This document shows positions 6,300 to 12,634 of a stretch of DNA of 12,867 nt, piece by piece; positions within the stretch are counted from its first letter, which is position 1; each line of letters opens with the position of its first letter. Both the position numbers and the translations under genes were made by a program. Below the pieces are notes generated by a model. That model ran no database searches. It saw only the letters and a list, made by a program, of their open reading frames with translations, and was not told the origin of the DNA. Source of the DNA: Nitrospira sp. Lineage in GTDB: Bacteria > UBA9089 > CG2-30-40-21 > SBAY01. The stretch is from NCBI GenBank assembly GCA_005239945.1, contig SBAY01000118.1, positions 1 to 12,867 on the forward strand, given 5' to 3'.

Positions 6300-7472
6300 A
6301 TGAAAATTGCGTATTTTGATTGCTTCTCTGGAATTAGTGGGGATATGATTTTATCTGCTCTGGTAGATGCGGGATTAGAGTTTGAGGTATTGAAAGAAGA
6401 ACTAAAAAAACTACCGGTGGCAGACTATGAACTAAAACATGAAAAGGTAATCAAAAAAGGTATCGCCGGAACAAAGATAGGTGTTATTACTACGGCAGAG
6501 GTTGAATCTCTATCTAAAATGATTGAATTAGTAGAGAAGAGTACCTTAGAAGATGAGATTAAACAAAAGGCTAATGAAATACTCTATCGAATGATTGAGG
6601 CAGAAACAAAGGTGCATAGCAATCTAAAATCCAAAATCCAAAATCCAAAATCCAAAATTAATGAAGTGCACTTTCATGAATTAAGTTCTTTAGATACGAT
6701 TATTGATGTTGTTGGGGCGGTTATTGGGATTAAAAAATTAGGTATTGAGGAGGTCTATTCATCCCCTTTAAATATTGGTGGGGGGATGATAAAAATGAGT
6801 CATGGCATGTTCCCTGCCCCAGGACCTGCTACTTGTGAATTACTCAAGGGTGTGCCAATCTATTCAACCGGGTTGGACAAAGAACTTACTACCCCTACGG
6901 GTGCAGCGATTATCAGCAGCTTTGCAACAAAATTTGGTCATTTGCCAGCAATGAAGATTAGCGTAACTGGTTATGGAGCAGGGGATTTTGAGTTGAACCA
7001 GCAATCTAATTTACTCAGGGTAATAATAGGTGAAGCGAATAAAATAGAAGGGGATGTGGTCACCTTGATTGAGACAAATATTGATGATTTAAACCCACAG
7101 ATTTATGAATATTGTTTTGAGAGGCTATTTGAGGCAGGGGCATTGGATGTGTATCTAACACCAATTATTATGAAAAAAAGTAGACCGGGGATAATTTTAT
7201 CCGTGATTTCCTCTTTAGATAAGGTAGATGAACTTATTAACATCATTTTTAAGGAAACAACCTCTACCGGTATTCGCTTGCAGGAAACACTTTGGAAGAA
7301 ACTCACCAGGGAAATAATAGAAATCGAAACACAATGGGGTAAAATAAAGGCAAAAAAGGTTACCTTTGCAGGCGGAACAAAACTCATTCCAGAATATGAG
7401 GTATGTAAAAAAATTGCTAAAGAAAAAAACATTCCCTTGAAAGAGGTTTATTCTCTATACCCAACGGCATAA
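6300..7472 (+). CDS. larC: LarC, nickel-pincer nucleotide cofactor nickel-inserting protein
   Basis: LarC inserts nickel into the pyridinium dithiocarboxylate mononucleotide precursor in a CTP-dependent cyclometallation, making the cofactor of lactate racemase and related enzymes. Signatures seen are DCFSGISGDM (8-17), EVHFHELSSLDTI (122-134) and MSHGMFPAPGPAT in the middle. TGLDKELTTPTGAAI follows, then a C-terminal domain starting near IETNIDDLNPQ. At 390 aa it is full-length in one frame, unlike Lactobacillus plantarum, where larC is made by frameshifting between two ORFs. Residues 109-120 (LKSKIQNPKSKI) are encoded by five 7-bp repeats lying between the VH and EVHFHE segments, where the family normally has a short link. 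ATG 6300 follows GAGGTGA (6290-6296). No larA, larB or larE is present here, so the client enzyme lies elsewhere. Confidence 0.93.
   Translation: MKIAYFDCFSGISGDMILSALVDAGLEFEVLKEELKKLPVADYELKHEKVIKKGIAGTKIGVITTAEVESLSKMIELVEKSTLEDEIKQKANEILYRMIEAETKVHSNLKSKIQNPKSKINEVHFHELSSLDTIIDVVGAVIGIKKLGIEEVYSSPLNIGGGMIKMSHGMFPAPGPATCELLKGVPIYSTGLDKELTTPTGAAIISSFATKFGHLPAMKISVTGYGAGDFELNQQSNLLRVIIGEANKIEGDVVTLIETNIDDLNPQIYEYCFERLFEAGALDVYLTPIIMKKSRPGIILSVISSLDKVDELINIIFKETTSTGIRLQETLWKKLTREIIEIETQWGKIKAKKVTFAGGTKLIPEYEVCKKIAKEKNIPLKEVYSLYPTA
6624..6658 (+). repeat. 7-bp tandem repeat within larC
   Basis: Four perfect CCAAAAT units (6631-6658) preceded by one variant CTAAAAT (6624-6630). The tract is translated as LKSKIQNPKSKI. 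Because the unit is 7 bp, gain or loss of one unit shifts the larC frame, while changes of three units keep it. Confidence 0.9.
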
Positions 7473-7760
7473 TCTGTGATTTCATATCCTCCTAACCTAC
7501 TCAGTATGTGTTTAGCATCCTCTTCTTTCCCCCTTGACGAACTTATCCTTACCCACAAGTATAGAAGGGTGAGATGAAGAAGAAAGACGCATAAATAAAG
7601 GGATAACGCAGAGATTACAGAGAAGATTTAAGAGTACGCAGAGAGGATTAAGGATTATCCGGGTACACAAAAATTATTCACTTCCACAAAAAAGCCGCAA
7701 GAGCCGAAAAGTCTGATGTCTCAAGTCTTAAGTCTAATATCTGAATTGAAGTCTCGCTAA
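7473..7760. other. Spacer with repeat remnants, no supported gene
   Basis: No + strand ORF is convincing here. 7602-7650 holds two copies of an ACGCAGAGA-containing repeat 30 bp apart (7606 and 7636). 7710-7752 contains degenerate AGTCT/ATGTCT words. On the - strand a short open frame ends inside the 3' end of larC (stop at 7448-7450) and reads GKEEDAKHILSRLGGYEITD before losing credibility upstream; see findings. No promoter could be supported. Confidence 0.5.
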
Positions 7761-7808
7761 CAGAAATTCCCTGACTTTTAGTAGTGGTTTAAAGAGAGGT
7801 GTTTTTTT

Positions 7809-7850
7809 AGGGGAGAGAAACCCTTTTTGAAAAAAGTGTTTCTCTCCCCT
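7809..7850. repeat. Left-arm hairpin of the MITE-like element
   Basis: AGGGGAGAGAAAC (7809-7821) pairs perfectly with 7838-7850 around a 16-nt loop. The stem extends outward imperfectly through 7792-7800 and 7852-7864. Its counterpart on the other arm is the hairpin at 7952-7993. Confidence 0.8.
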
Positions 7851-7868
7851 TAAACCCCTCTCTTCCCT

Positions 7869-7939
7869 AAAACTTTTTAACCACAAGTAATCTTTGGAAT
7901 GTAGCACATTCCAAAGATTACTTGTGGTTAAAAAGTTTT
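7869..7939. repeat. Perfect 34-bp central hairpin
   Basis: 7869-7902 and 7906-7939 are exact reverse complements over 34 bp with the 3-nt loop AGC. This is the centre of the MITE-like element and the longest perfect palindrome in the window. No mismatches suggests recent origin, gene conversion or selection on structure. Confidence 0.92.
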
Positions 7940-7951
7940 GGAAAAGGGGAG

Positions 7952-7993
7952 TTTGAGGGGAAAAACCCTTTTCAAAGGGTTTTTCCCCTCAAA
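7952..7993. repeat. Right-arm hairpin of the MITE-like element
   Basis: TTTGAGGGGAAAAACCCTTT (7952-7971) is complementary to 7974-7993, a 20-bp near-perfect palindrome with a 2-nt centre. Followed on the - strand by T-rich sequence, it could act as a terminator for leftward transcription. Confidence 0.8.
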
Positions 7994-8043
7994 AAATAAT
8001 TATTGCTAAAAGTCGGGAAATTTCTGCCTCGCTAAAAAAATTC

Positions 8044-8072
8044 TTGACAAAATCTAAATTAAATGGTATCCT
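8044..8072 (+). promoter_or_regulatory. Promoter of the hrcA-grpE-dnaK-dnaJ operon
   Basis: -35 TTGACA (8044-8049, exact) and -10 TATCCT (8067-8072, four of six) with a 17-bp spacer. The predicted start near 8079 lies just before the CIRCE operator, so HrcA bound there would block initiation or clearance. The promoter begins 8 bp after the right flank of the MITE-like element. Confidence 0.75.
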
Positions 8073-8086
8073 AATTAATAGAAAAA

Positions 8087-8113
8087 TTAGCACTCAAAGG
8101 GGTTGAGTGCTAA
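8087..8113 (+). promoter_or_regulatory. CIRCE operator, HrcA binding site
   Basis: TTAGCACTC (8087-8095), 9-nt spacer (8096-8104), GAGTGCTAA (8105-8113): a perfect match to the known CIRCE consensus. Complementarity extends three more A-T pairs outward (8084-8116). It sits between the -10 and the hrcA start, so hrcA is autoregulated and the chaperone genes are heat-inducible by repression release. Confidence 0.95.
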
Positions 8114-8130
8114 TTTCTTAAAAAGGTGAT

Positions 8131-8868
8131 ATGATGAAAAATCTGCATCATTTAGAAAGAAATAATAGAATCTTAAAGGCTATTATCGAGAATTTTACCT
8201 TTAAAGGAAAGCCTGTCAGTTCTAGTTCACTGGCAGAGATGTTTGATTTATCACCGGCAAGTATTCGCCATGTGATGCAGGAGTTAGAACAAACTGAATA
8301 CATCATTCAGCCTCATCCCTTTGCCGGTAGAGTTCCTACGGATAAAGGGTATCGGCTATATATAGATTCCTTGATGGAAGAGGAACCATTACCGGAAGAG
8401 GAAAAAGACAACATTGTTCAGGAATATGAGCAAGGTAGTGAGTGGGAACAGCTTATGCAAAATACCTCTCGTCTCCTGTCTGTTTTTTCTCATTATGTAG
8501 GGGTAAATTTAATGCCCAAACATGAAAAGGTATATCTTGAGGGATTTAGTAATTTGTTAGAACAACCTGAATTTAATGATATTGGTGTCATAAAAAAAAT
8601 ATTCAGGATATATGAAGATAAAGGGTTGTTGTCTGAGATTTTAAAGGAACATATAAGAGATGAAGAAATATCTGTTACTATTGGACATGAAAATCAACAT
8701 CAGGAGTTTTATGAATGCAGTCTTATTACCGCCAGTTATAAAATAGAAGATGAGCCGGCAGGGGCAATTGGGGTAATATGTCCCAAAAGGATGTTTTATC
8801 TTTATGTTATCTCGGTAGTTAGATTTATGGCAGATACCATAGGGAAATTTTTAACAAGAATTTATTAG
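8131..8868 (+). CDS. hrcA: Heat-shock repressor HrcA, short form
   Basis: Represses CIRCE-controlled chaperone operons. The protein is 245 aa; typical HrcA is about 340. The N-terminal winged helix is present: SLAEMFDLSPASIRHVMQEL (33-52) and AGRVPTDKGYRLYIDSL (65-81). The C-terminal part is also present: YLEGFSNLLEQPEF (135-148), VTIGHEN and AGAIGVICPKRMFY. Between HYVGV (121-125) and KVYLEG (133-138) roughly 95-100 residues usual for the family are missing; these normally hold part of the GAF-like region and the inserted dimerising domain. The junction reads straight through with no stop or frameshift. The PHTSAGR motif reads PHPFAGR. Two ATGs (8131, 8134) follow AAGGTGA (8123-8129); the second has the better spacing. 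It is the first gene of its operon. Confidence 0.9.
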   Translation: MMKNLHHLERNNRILKAIIENFTFKGKPVSSSSLAEMFDLSPASIRHVMQELEQTEYIIQPHPFAGRVPTDKGYRLYIDSLMEEEPLPEEEKDNIVQEYEQGSEWEQLMQNTSRLLSVFSHYVGVNLMPKHEKVYLEGFSNLLEQPEFNDIGVIKKIFRIYEDKGLLSEILKEHIRDEEISVTIGHENQHQEFYECSLITASYKIEDEPAGAIGVICPKRMFYLYVISVVRFMADTIGKFLTRIY

Positions 8869-8882
8869 GGAGGATAATCGCA

Positions 8883-9440
8883 TTGAGTAAGAAAAAAATG
8901 GTTGAGTCTGAAGAAAAAAAAGAAGAAGTCAAGGTGGAAAAGGGACCCTCTCAAGAGGGGGTAGTAAGTATTACCAAAGATAAATTAGCCAAACTTGAAG
9001 AACAAAGTAATCTGGCCAATGACTATCTTGACCATCTCAGACGATTAAAGGCAGAATTCGAGAACTATAAAAAGAGACAGGAGCGGGAAAGAATAGAATT
9101 TATAAAATTAGCCAATGAGGGGTTAATATGTGAATTGTTGTCGGTTTTAGATAGCTTTGACCGAGCATTAATGGGTGTCCATAAATCTCATAGTTTAGAA
9201 AGTTTTTTGCCAGGCATAGAGTTGATTCGTAAGCAATTAGAGGATATCTTGGTGAAAAATGGACTTGAAACTATAGAAACAATCGGAAAACCTTTTGACC
9301 CAAAGGTTCATGAGGCATTAATGCACCTTGAATCGGATGAATATCCTGAGGATATAGTTGCCCAGGAGGTGAGGAAAGGCTATGTGCTTAATAATAAGGT
9401 GATTAGACCAGCACAGGTAGCAGTCAGTAAAAAATTATAA
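8883..9440 (+). CDS. grpE: GrpE, DnaK nucleotide-exchange factor
   Basis: Releases ADP from DnaK to reset the Hsp70 cycle; acts as a dimer. At 185 aa the length is normal. It has a charged disordered N-terminus (1-35), then a long coiled coil (about 38-95, including FENYKKRQERERIEF). The C-terminal beta domain shows PFDPKVHEALMHLE (137-150) and RPAQVAVSK near the end. The TTG start at 8883 is chosen because GGAGG (8869-8873) is 9 nt upstream; the next in-frame ATG (8898) would be 24 nt away. It begins 14 nt after hrcA, in the same operon. Confidence 0.95.
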   Translation: MSKKKMVESEEKKEEVKVEKGPSQEGVVSITKDKLAKLEEQSNLANDYLDHLRRLKAEFENYKKRQERERIEFIKLANEGLICELLSVLDSFDRALMGVHKSHSLESFLPGIELIRKQLEDILVKNGLETIETIGKPFDPKVHEALMHLESDEYPEDIVAQEVRKGYVLNNKVIRPAQVAVSKKL

Positions 9441-9443
9441 GAC

Positions 9444-9476
9444 TTATAGGTCAGATAGGACTTATAAGACCTATAA
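9444..9476. repeat. Hairpin upstream of dnaK, left member of a pair flanking dnaK
   Basis: TTATAGGTC (9444-9452) pairs with GACCTATAA (9468-9476), 15-nt loop, followed by TTTT. It starts 3 nt after the grpE stop and ends 11 nt before the dnaK Shine-Dalgarno. Its internal ATAGGTCAGATAGGA (9446-9460) recurs inverted at 11447-11461. It could attenuate readthrough into dnaK, but the stem is A-T rich. Confidence 0.75.
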
Positions 9477-9504
9477 TTTTAAAGAAAAAGGAGGATGATA
9501 AATT

Positions 9505-11418
9505 ATGCCAAAGGTAGTAGGTATCGATTTAGGAACTACCAATTCTTGTTTAGCCATCATGGAAGGTGGTGAGCCAAAGGTAATTGCCAATGTAGAGGGA
9601 GGAAGAACTACCCCATCTGTGGTTGGTTTTACAAAAACAGGGGAACGATTGGTCGGGCAAATAGCCAAAAGGCAGGCCATCACTAACCCTGAAAATACCG
9701 TCTATTCCATTAAACGATTTATGGGTAGAAAGTATTCAGAGGTTGGAAGAGAAATAGGCGAGGTGCCATTTAAGGTTATAGAGGCGAAAAATGGTGATGT
9801 CAGTGTCAAGATAATGGATAAAGAGTATTCTCCACCAGAGGTATCATCGATGATATTGCGGAAATTAAAGGAGGATGCCGAGAGTTACCTGGGTGAGAAG
9901 GTTACTCAGGCGGTTATTACCGTTCCAGCCTATTTCAATGATTCTCAGCGTCAGGCGACTAAGGATGCTGGTAAGATTGCCGGGCTTGAGGTCTTACGAA
10001 TAATTAATGAACCTACCGCGGCCTCGTTAGCCTACGGTCTGGATAAAAAGAAAAATGAAAAGATAGCGGTTTATGATTTAGGCGGCGGCACATTCGACAT
10101 CTCTATATTGGAAATAGGAGAAGGCGTTTTTGAGGTTAAGTCAACTAATGGCAATACCCATCTGGGTGGAGATGATTTTGACCAGAGGATAATAGATTGG
10201 CTGGCTGATGAGTTTAAAAAGGAGCAGGGGATTGATTTACGCAAGGATAAAATGGCACTTCAGCGATTAAAAGAGGCGGCAGAAAAAGCCAAATGTGAAC
10301 TTTCTACAACCGTTACAAATGATATTAATTTACCATTTATTACTGCAGATGCCTCAGGACCTAAACACTTAAACATTACCCTGACCAGGGCAAAATTAGA
10401 GGAATTGGTTGATGATTTAGTGGATAAAACAATAGGTCCCTGTCATCAGGCACTACAGGACTCAGGATTTAAAGCTAATGAGATTGATGAGGTAGTTCTG
10501 GTTGGTGGTCAAACTCGAATGCCTAAGGTTCAACAGGTGGTTAAGGAATTATTTGGTAAAGAACCGCATAAAGGCGTTAATCCGGATGAGGTAGTGGCTG
10601 TAGGTGCGGCTATTCAGGCCGGGGTATTAAAAGGCGAAGTAAAGGATGTCCTTCTGCTTGATGTAACACCGTTGTCTTTAGGGATAGAAACATTGGGGCA
10701 GGTATTTACCAAATTAATCGAACGCAATACCACTATCCCGACTAAAAAATCTCAAATATTTTCTACGGCGGCTGATGGTCAGACAGCAGTAACGATTAAT
10801 GTCTTGCAGGGTGAGCGGGCTCTTGTTTATGATGCCGGGATGAAAAGCCTTGGGCGGTTTGACTTAGTTGGTATTCCACCTGCACCACGGGGTGTGCCTC
10901 AAATCGAGGTAACCTTTGATATTGATGCTAATGGCATTGTCAGTGTCTCGGCAAAAGATTTAGGCACAGGAAAAGAACAGGCGATAAAAATTACACCCTC
11001 AAGTGGTCTGTCTAAGGATGAAGTGGAAAAAATGGTTAGAGAGGCAGAAGCTCACGCCGAAGAGGATAAAAAGAAAAGAGAAGAGATAGAAACCCGTAAT
11101 CAGGCAGATACCTTAATCTATACTACAGAAAAGACCTTGAAGGAATACGGGGATAAGATTTCTGAGGATGAGAAGAAAAAGATTGGGGATGCCATTGCGG
11201 AATTGAAAAAAAGATTAGAAGGGCAAGATATCGATGCCATCAAAAAGGCGATGGAGAATTTGGCTCAAGCCTCTTATAAAATAGCTGAAGAGATGTATAA
11301 ACAGGCATCAGCACAACAACAACCAGGAGAAACTCAAACCCCAAAACAGGAAGAAAAACATGAGGAAAGGAAAGAGGATGTGGTGGATGCTGAATATAAA
11401 GTAGAGGATGAGAAATAA
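9505..11418 (+). CDS. dnaK: Chaperone DnaK (Hsp70)
   Basis: ATP-dependent cytosolic chaperone for nascent and stress-denatured proteins. 637 aa. The nucleotide-binding domain shows GIDLGTTNSC (6-15), VPAYFNDSQRQATKDAG, INEPTAASLAYG (about 167-178), DLGGGTFDISILE (from 191) and VLVGGQTRMP (GG at 334-335). The substrate-binding domain starts after DVTPLSLGIETLG, followed by an alpha-helical lid and an acidic tail ending in VVDAEYKVEDEK. The N-terminal segment between FMGRK and NGD matches the long Gram-negative type and argues against a Firmicute. ATG 9505 has a strong AAGGAGG (9488-9494). It is flanked on both sides by a 15-bp inverted repeat in the spacers. Controlled with hrcA through CIRCE. 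Confidence 0.98.
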   Translation: MPKVVGIDLGTTNSCLAIMEGGEPKVIANVEGGRTTPSVVGFTKTGERLVGQIAKRQAITNPENTVYSIKRFMGRKYSEVGREIGEVPFKVIEAKNGDVSVKIMDKEYSPPEVSSMILRKLKEDAESYLGEKVTQAVITVPAYFNDSQRQATKDAGKIAGLEVLRIINEPTAASLAYGLDKKKNEKIAVYDLGGGTFDISILEIGEGVFEVKSTNGNTHLGGDDFDQRIIDWLADEFKKEQGIDLRKDKMALQRLKEAAEKAKCELSTTVTNDINLPFITADASGPKHLNITLTRAKLEELVDDLVDKTIGPCHQALQDSGFKANEIDEVVLVGGQTRMPKVQQVVKELFGKEPHKGVNPDEVVAVGAAIQAGVLKGEVKDVLLLDVTPLSLGIETLGQVFTKLIERNTTIPTKKSQIFSTAADGQTAVTINVLQGERALVYDAGMKSLGRFDLVGIPPAPRGVPQIEVTFDIDANGIVSVSAKDLGTGKEQAIKITPSSGLSKDEVEKMVREAEAHAEEDKKKREEIETRNQADTLIYTTEKTLKEYGDKISEDEKKKIGDAIAELKKRLEGQDIDAIKKAMENLAQASYKIAEEMYKQASAQQQPGETQTPKQEEKHEERKEDVVDAEYKVEDEK

Positions 11419-11425
11419 GGCTGAG

Positions 11426-11474
11426 AGGAGGAATAGGTCGTATATATCCTATCTGACCTATTAATTTTAAATTG
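11426..11474 (+). promoter_or_regulatory. Structured dnaJ translation start, Shine-Dalgarno separated from TTG by a hairpin
   Basis: The strong AGGAGG (11426-11431) lies 40 nt from the TTG start (11472-11474), too far to act directly. Immediately after it, AATAGGTC (11432-11439) pairs with GACCTATT (11455-11462), closing a 15-nt loop. When folded, the remaining spacer is 9 nt (11463-11471), which is normal. I saw no other good ribosome site nearer the TTG. The structure is seen; the bridging role is inferred, by analogy with phage T4 gene 38. Confidence 0.6.
11432..11462. repeat. Hairpin between dnaK and dnaJ, right member of the pair flanking dnaK
   Basis: 8-bp stem AATAGGTC/GACCTATT with a 15-nt loop, the same stem and loop dimensions as the hairpin at 9444-9476. 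It contains TCCTATCTGACCTAT (11447-11461), the exact reverse complement of 9446-9460. It fills most of the gap between the dnaJ Shine-Dalgarno and start codon. Confidence 0.8.
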
Positions 11475-12626
11475 GCTAAAAAAAGGGATTATTATGAAAT
11501 ATTAGGGATAACTAAAGGCGCCAGCCAGGAAGAAATAAAAAATGCCTATCGTCGATTGGCCAAGAAATATCATCCAGATGTTAATCCAGAAAACAAAAAG
11601 GAGTCGGAGGAAAAATTCAAGGAATTATCAGAGGCTTATGAGATATTAAGTGACCCGAATAAGCGCGCCCAATATGACCAATTTGGCCATGAAGGAATGA
11701 AGAATACCTTTGGTTCAGGTGGATTCACCTGGAGTGATTTTACCCATTTTTCAGACATAGAGGATATTTTAGGCAATATCTTTGGCGGGGGTATGTTTGG
11801 GGATTTCTTCGAAAGAGCCAGTCAGTCGCAACGCCGTAAAAGGGTTTACCGGGGAGCAAACCTGAGGTATGATTTAGAAATTAGTTTAAAGGAGGCCGCA
11901 TTTGGCTGTGAGAAGACAATTACCATTGATCGCAGTGAGGTATGCCCTATTTGCAATGGTAGTGGTGGTAAACCTGGGGTGGGGACAAAAGAATGCCCAT
12001 CTTGTAAAGGTACTGGTCAGGTAAGATTTACCCAGGGATTCTTCTCGATTGCTAAGACCTGTGATAAATGCTATGGGCAGGGGACAATCATTACCACTCC
12101 TTGCGAGAGATGTAATGGAAAAGGAAAGACAACTCGTTCTCGAACCATAACGGTTAAAATCCCGGCTGGGGTGGATACCGGTTCTCAGATTAGACTTAGA
12201 GGAGAAGGAGAAGGAGGCGGCTATGGCGGTGAAGCTGGAGATTTATATGTTGTTATTGCGGTTAAAGAGGATAAAACATTTATCAGGGAAGATACTAACC
12301 TTATTTGTGAGATACCGATAAGTTTCTCTCAGGCGGCTTTAGGCACGGAAATTAAAATACCTACCGTAGATGGGGAAAGGATTAAAATGAAGATTCCCCC
12401 AGGCACTCAAACCCATAAGGTATTTCGCCTCAAAGGTAAGGGAATACCTTCATTACACGGTTATGGAAGAGGGGATTTGTTTGCTAGGGTAATTGTGGTA
12501 ACGCCTACTAAATTAAATGAAAGGCAGCGACAGCTTCTTGAAGAACTGGGACGAATTAGTGGTGAACATGAGTTTAAATCTGAAAAAGGATTGTTTGATA
12601 AGTTCAAAAATACCTTTGGAGGATAA
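11472..12626 (+). CDS. dnaJ: Chaperone DnaJ (Hsp40)
   Basis: Stimulates DnaK ATPase and delivers substrates. 384 aa, class A. The J domain begins DYYEILG (6-12) with catalytic H34-P35-D36. A Gly/Phe-rich linker (about 72-115) follows. Four zinc-binding repeats are intact: CPICNGSG (C158, C161), CPSCKGTG (C175, C178), CDKCYGQG (C197, C200) and CERCNGKG (C211, C214). Two C-terminal beta domains end the protein, including the GDLFARVIV-type motif. The TTG start at 11472 is required because the J domain begins six residues later and no other start codon is nearby. The only strong Shine-Dalgarno lies beyond a hairpin (see 11426-11474). It is the last gene of the hrcA operon, 53 nt after dnaK. Confidence 0.96.
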   Translation: MAKKRDYYEILGITKGASQEEIKNAYRRLAKKYHPDVNPENKKESEEKFKELSEAYEILSDPNKRAQYDQFGHEGMKNTFGSGGFTWSDFTHFSDIEDILGNIFGGGMFGDFFERASQSQRRKRVYRGANLRYDLEISLKEAAFGCEKTITIDRSEVCPICNGSGGKPGVGTKECPSCKGTGQVRFTQGFFSIAKTCDKCYGQGTIITTPCERCNGKGKTTRSRTITVKIPAGVDTGSQIRLRGEGEGGGYGGEAGDLYVVIAVKEDKTFIREDTNLICEIPISFSQAALGTEIKIPTVDGERIKMKIPPGTQTHKVFRLKGKGIPSLHGYGRGDLFARVIVVTPTKLNERQRQLLEELGRISGEHEFKSEKGLFDKFKNTFGG

Positions 12627-12634
12627 TAAGAAAA

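Larger units (their letters stand above)
7753..8035. mobile_element. MITE-like inverted-repeat element with candidate target-site duplication
   Basis: The body is 7761-8027. Terminal inverted repeats 7761-7781 and 8006-8026 match at 19 of 21 positions (ends CAGAAATT and the complement). The direct repeat CTCGCTAA flanks it at 7753-7760 and 8028-8035, consistent with a 7-8 bp target duplication; one extra base (8027) lies between the right TIR and its flank. There is no ORF for a transposase, so any movement would need an enzyme in trans. The two halves are imperfect complements over nearly their whole length. The element ends about 16 bp before the -35 of the hrcA operon. Confidence 0.7.

Noticed and set aside
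7103..7432. 109-aa - strand frame opposite larC
   Set aside because: Shadow of a well-supported larC region; no domain recognised and no upstream signals.
7534..7565. TTGACG and TATAGA as a promoter
   Set aside because: The spacer is 20 bp, too long, and no + strand gene follows for more than 550 bases.
9444..9480. Intrinsic terminator between grpE and dnaK
   Set aside because: The stem is A-T rich with only four T after it and lies inside an operon; kept as a repeat with possible mild attenuation.
9471..9683. - strand frame opposite the dnaK start
   Set aside because: Mirrors the conserved DnaK N-terminus; codon shadow only.
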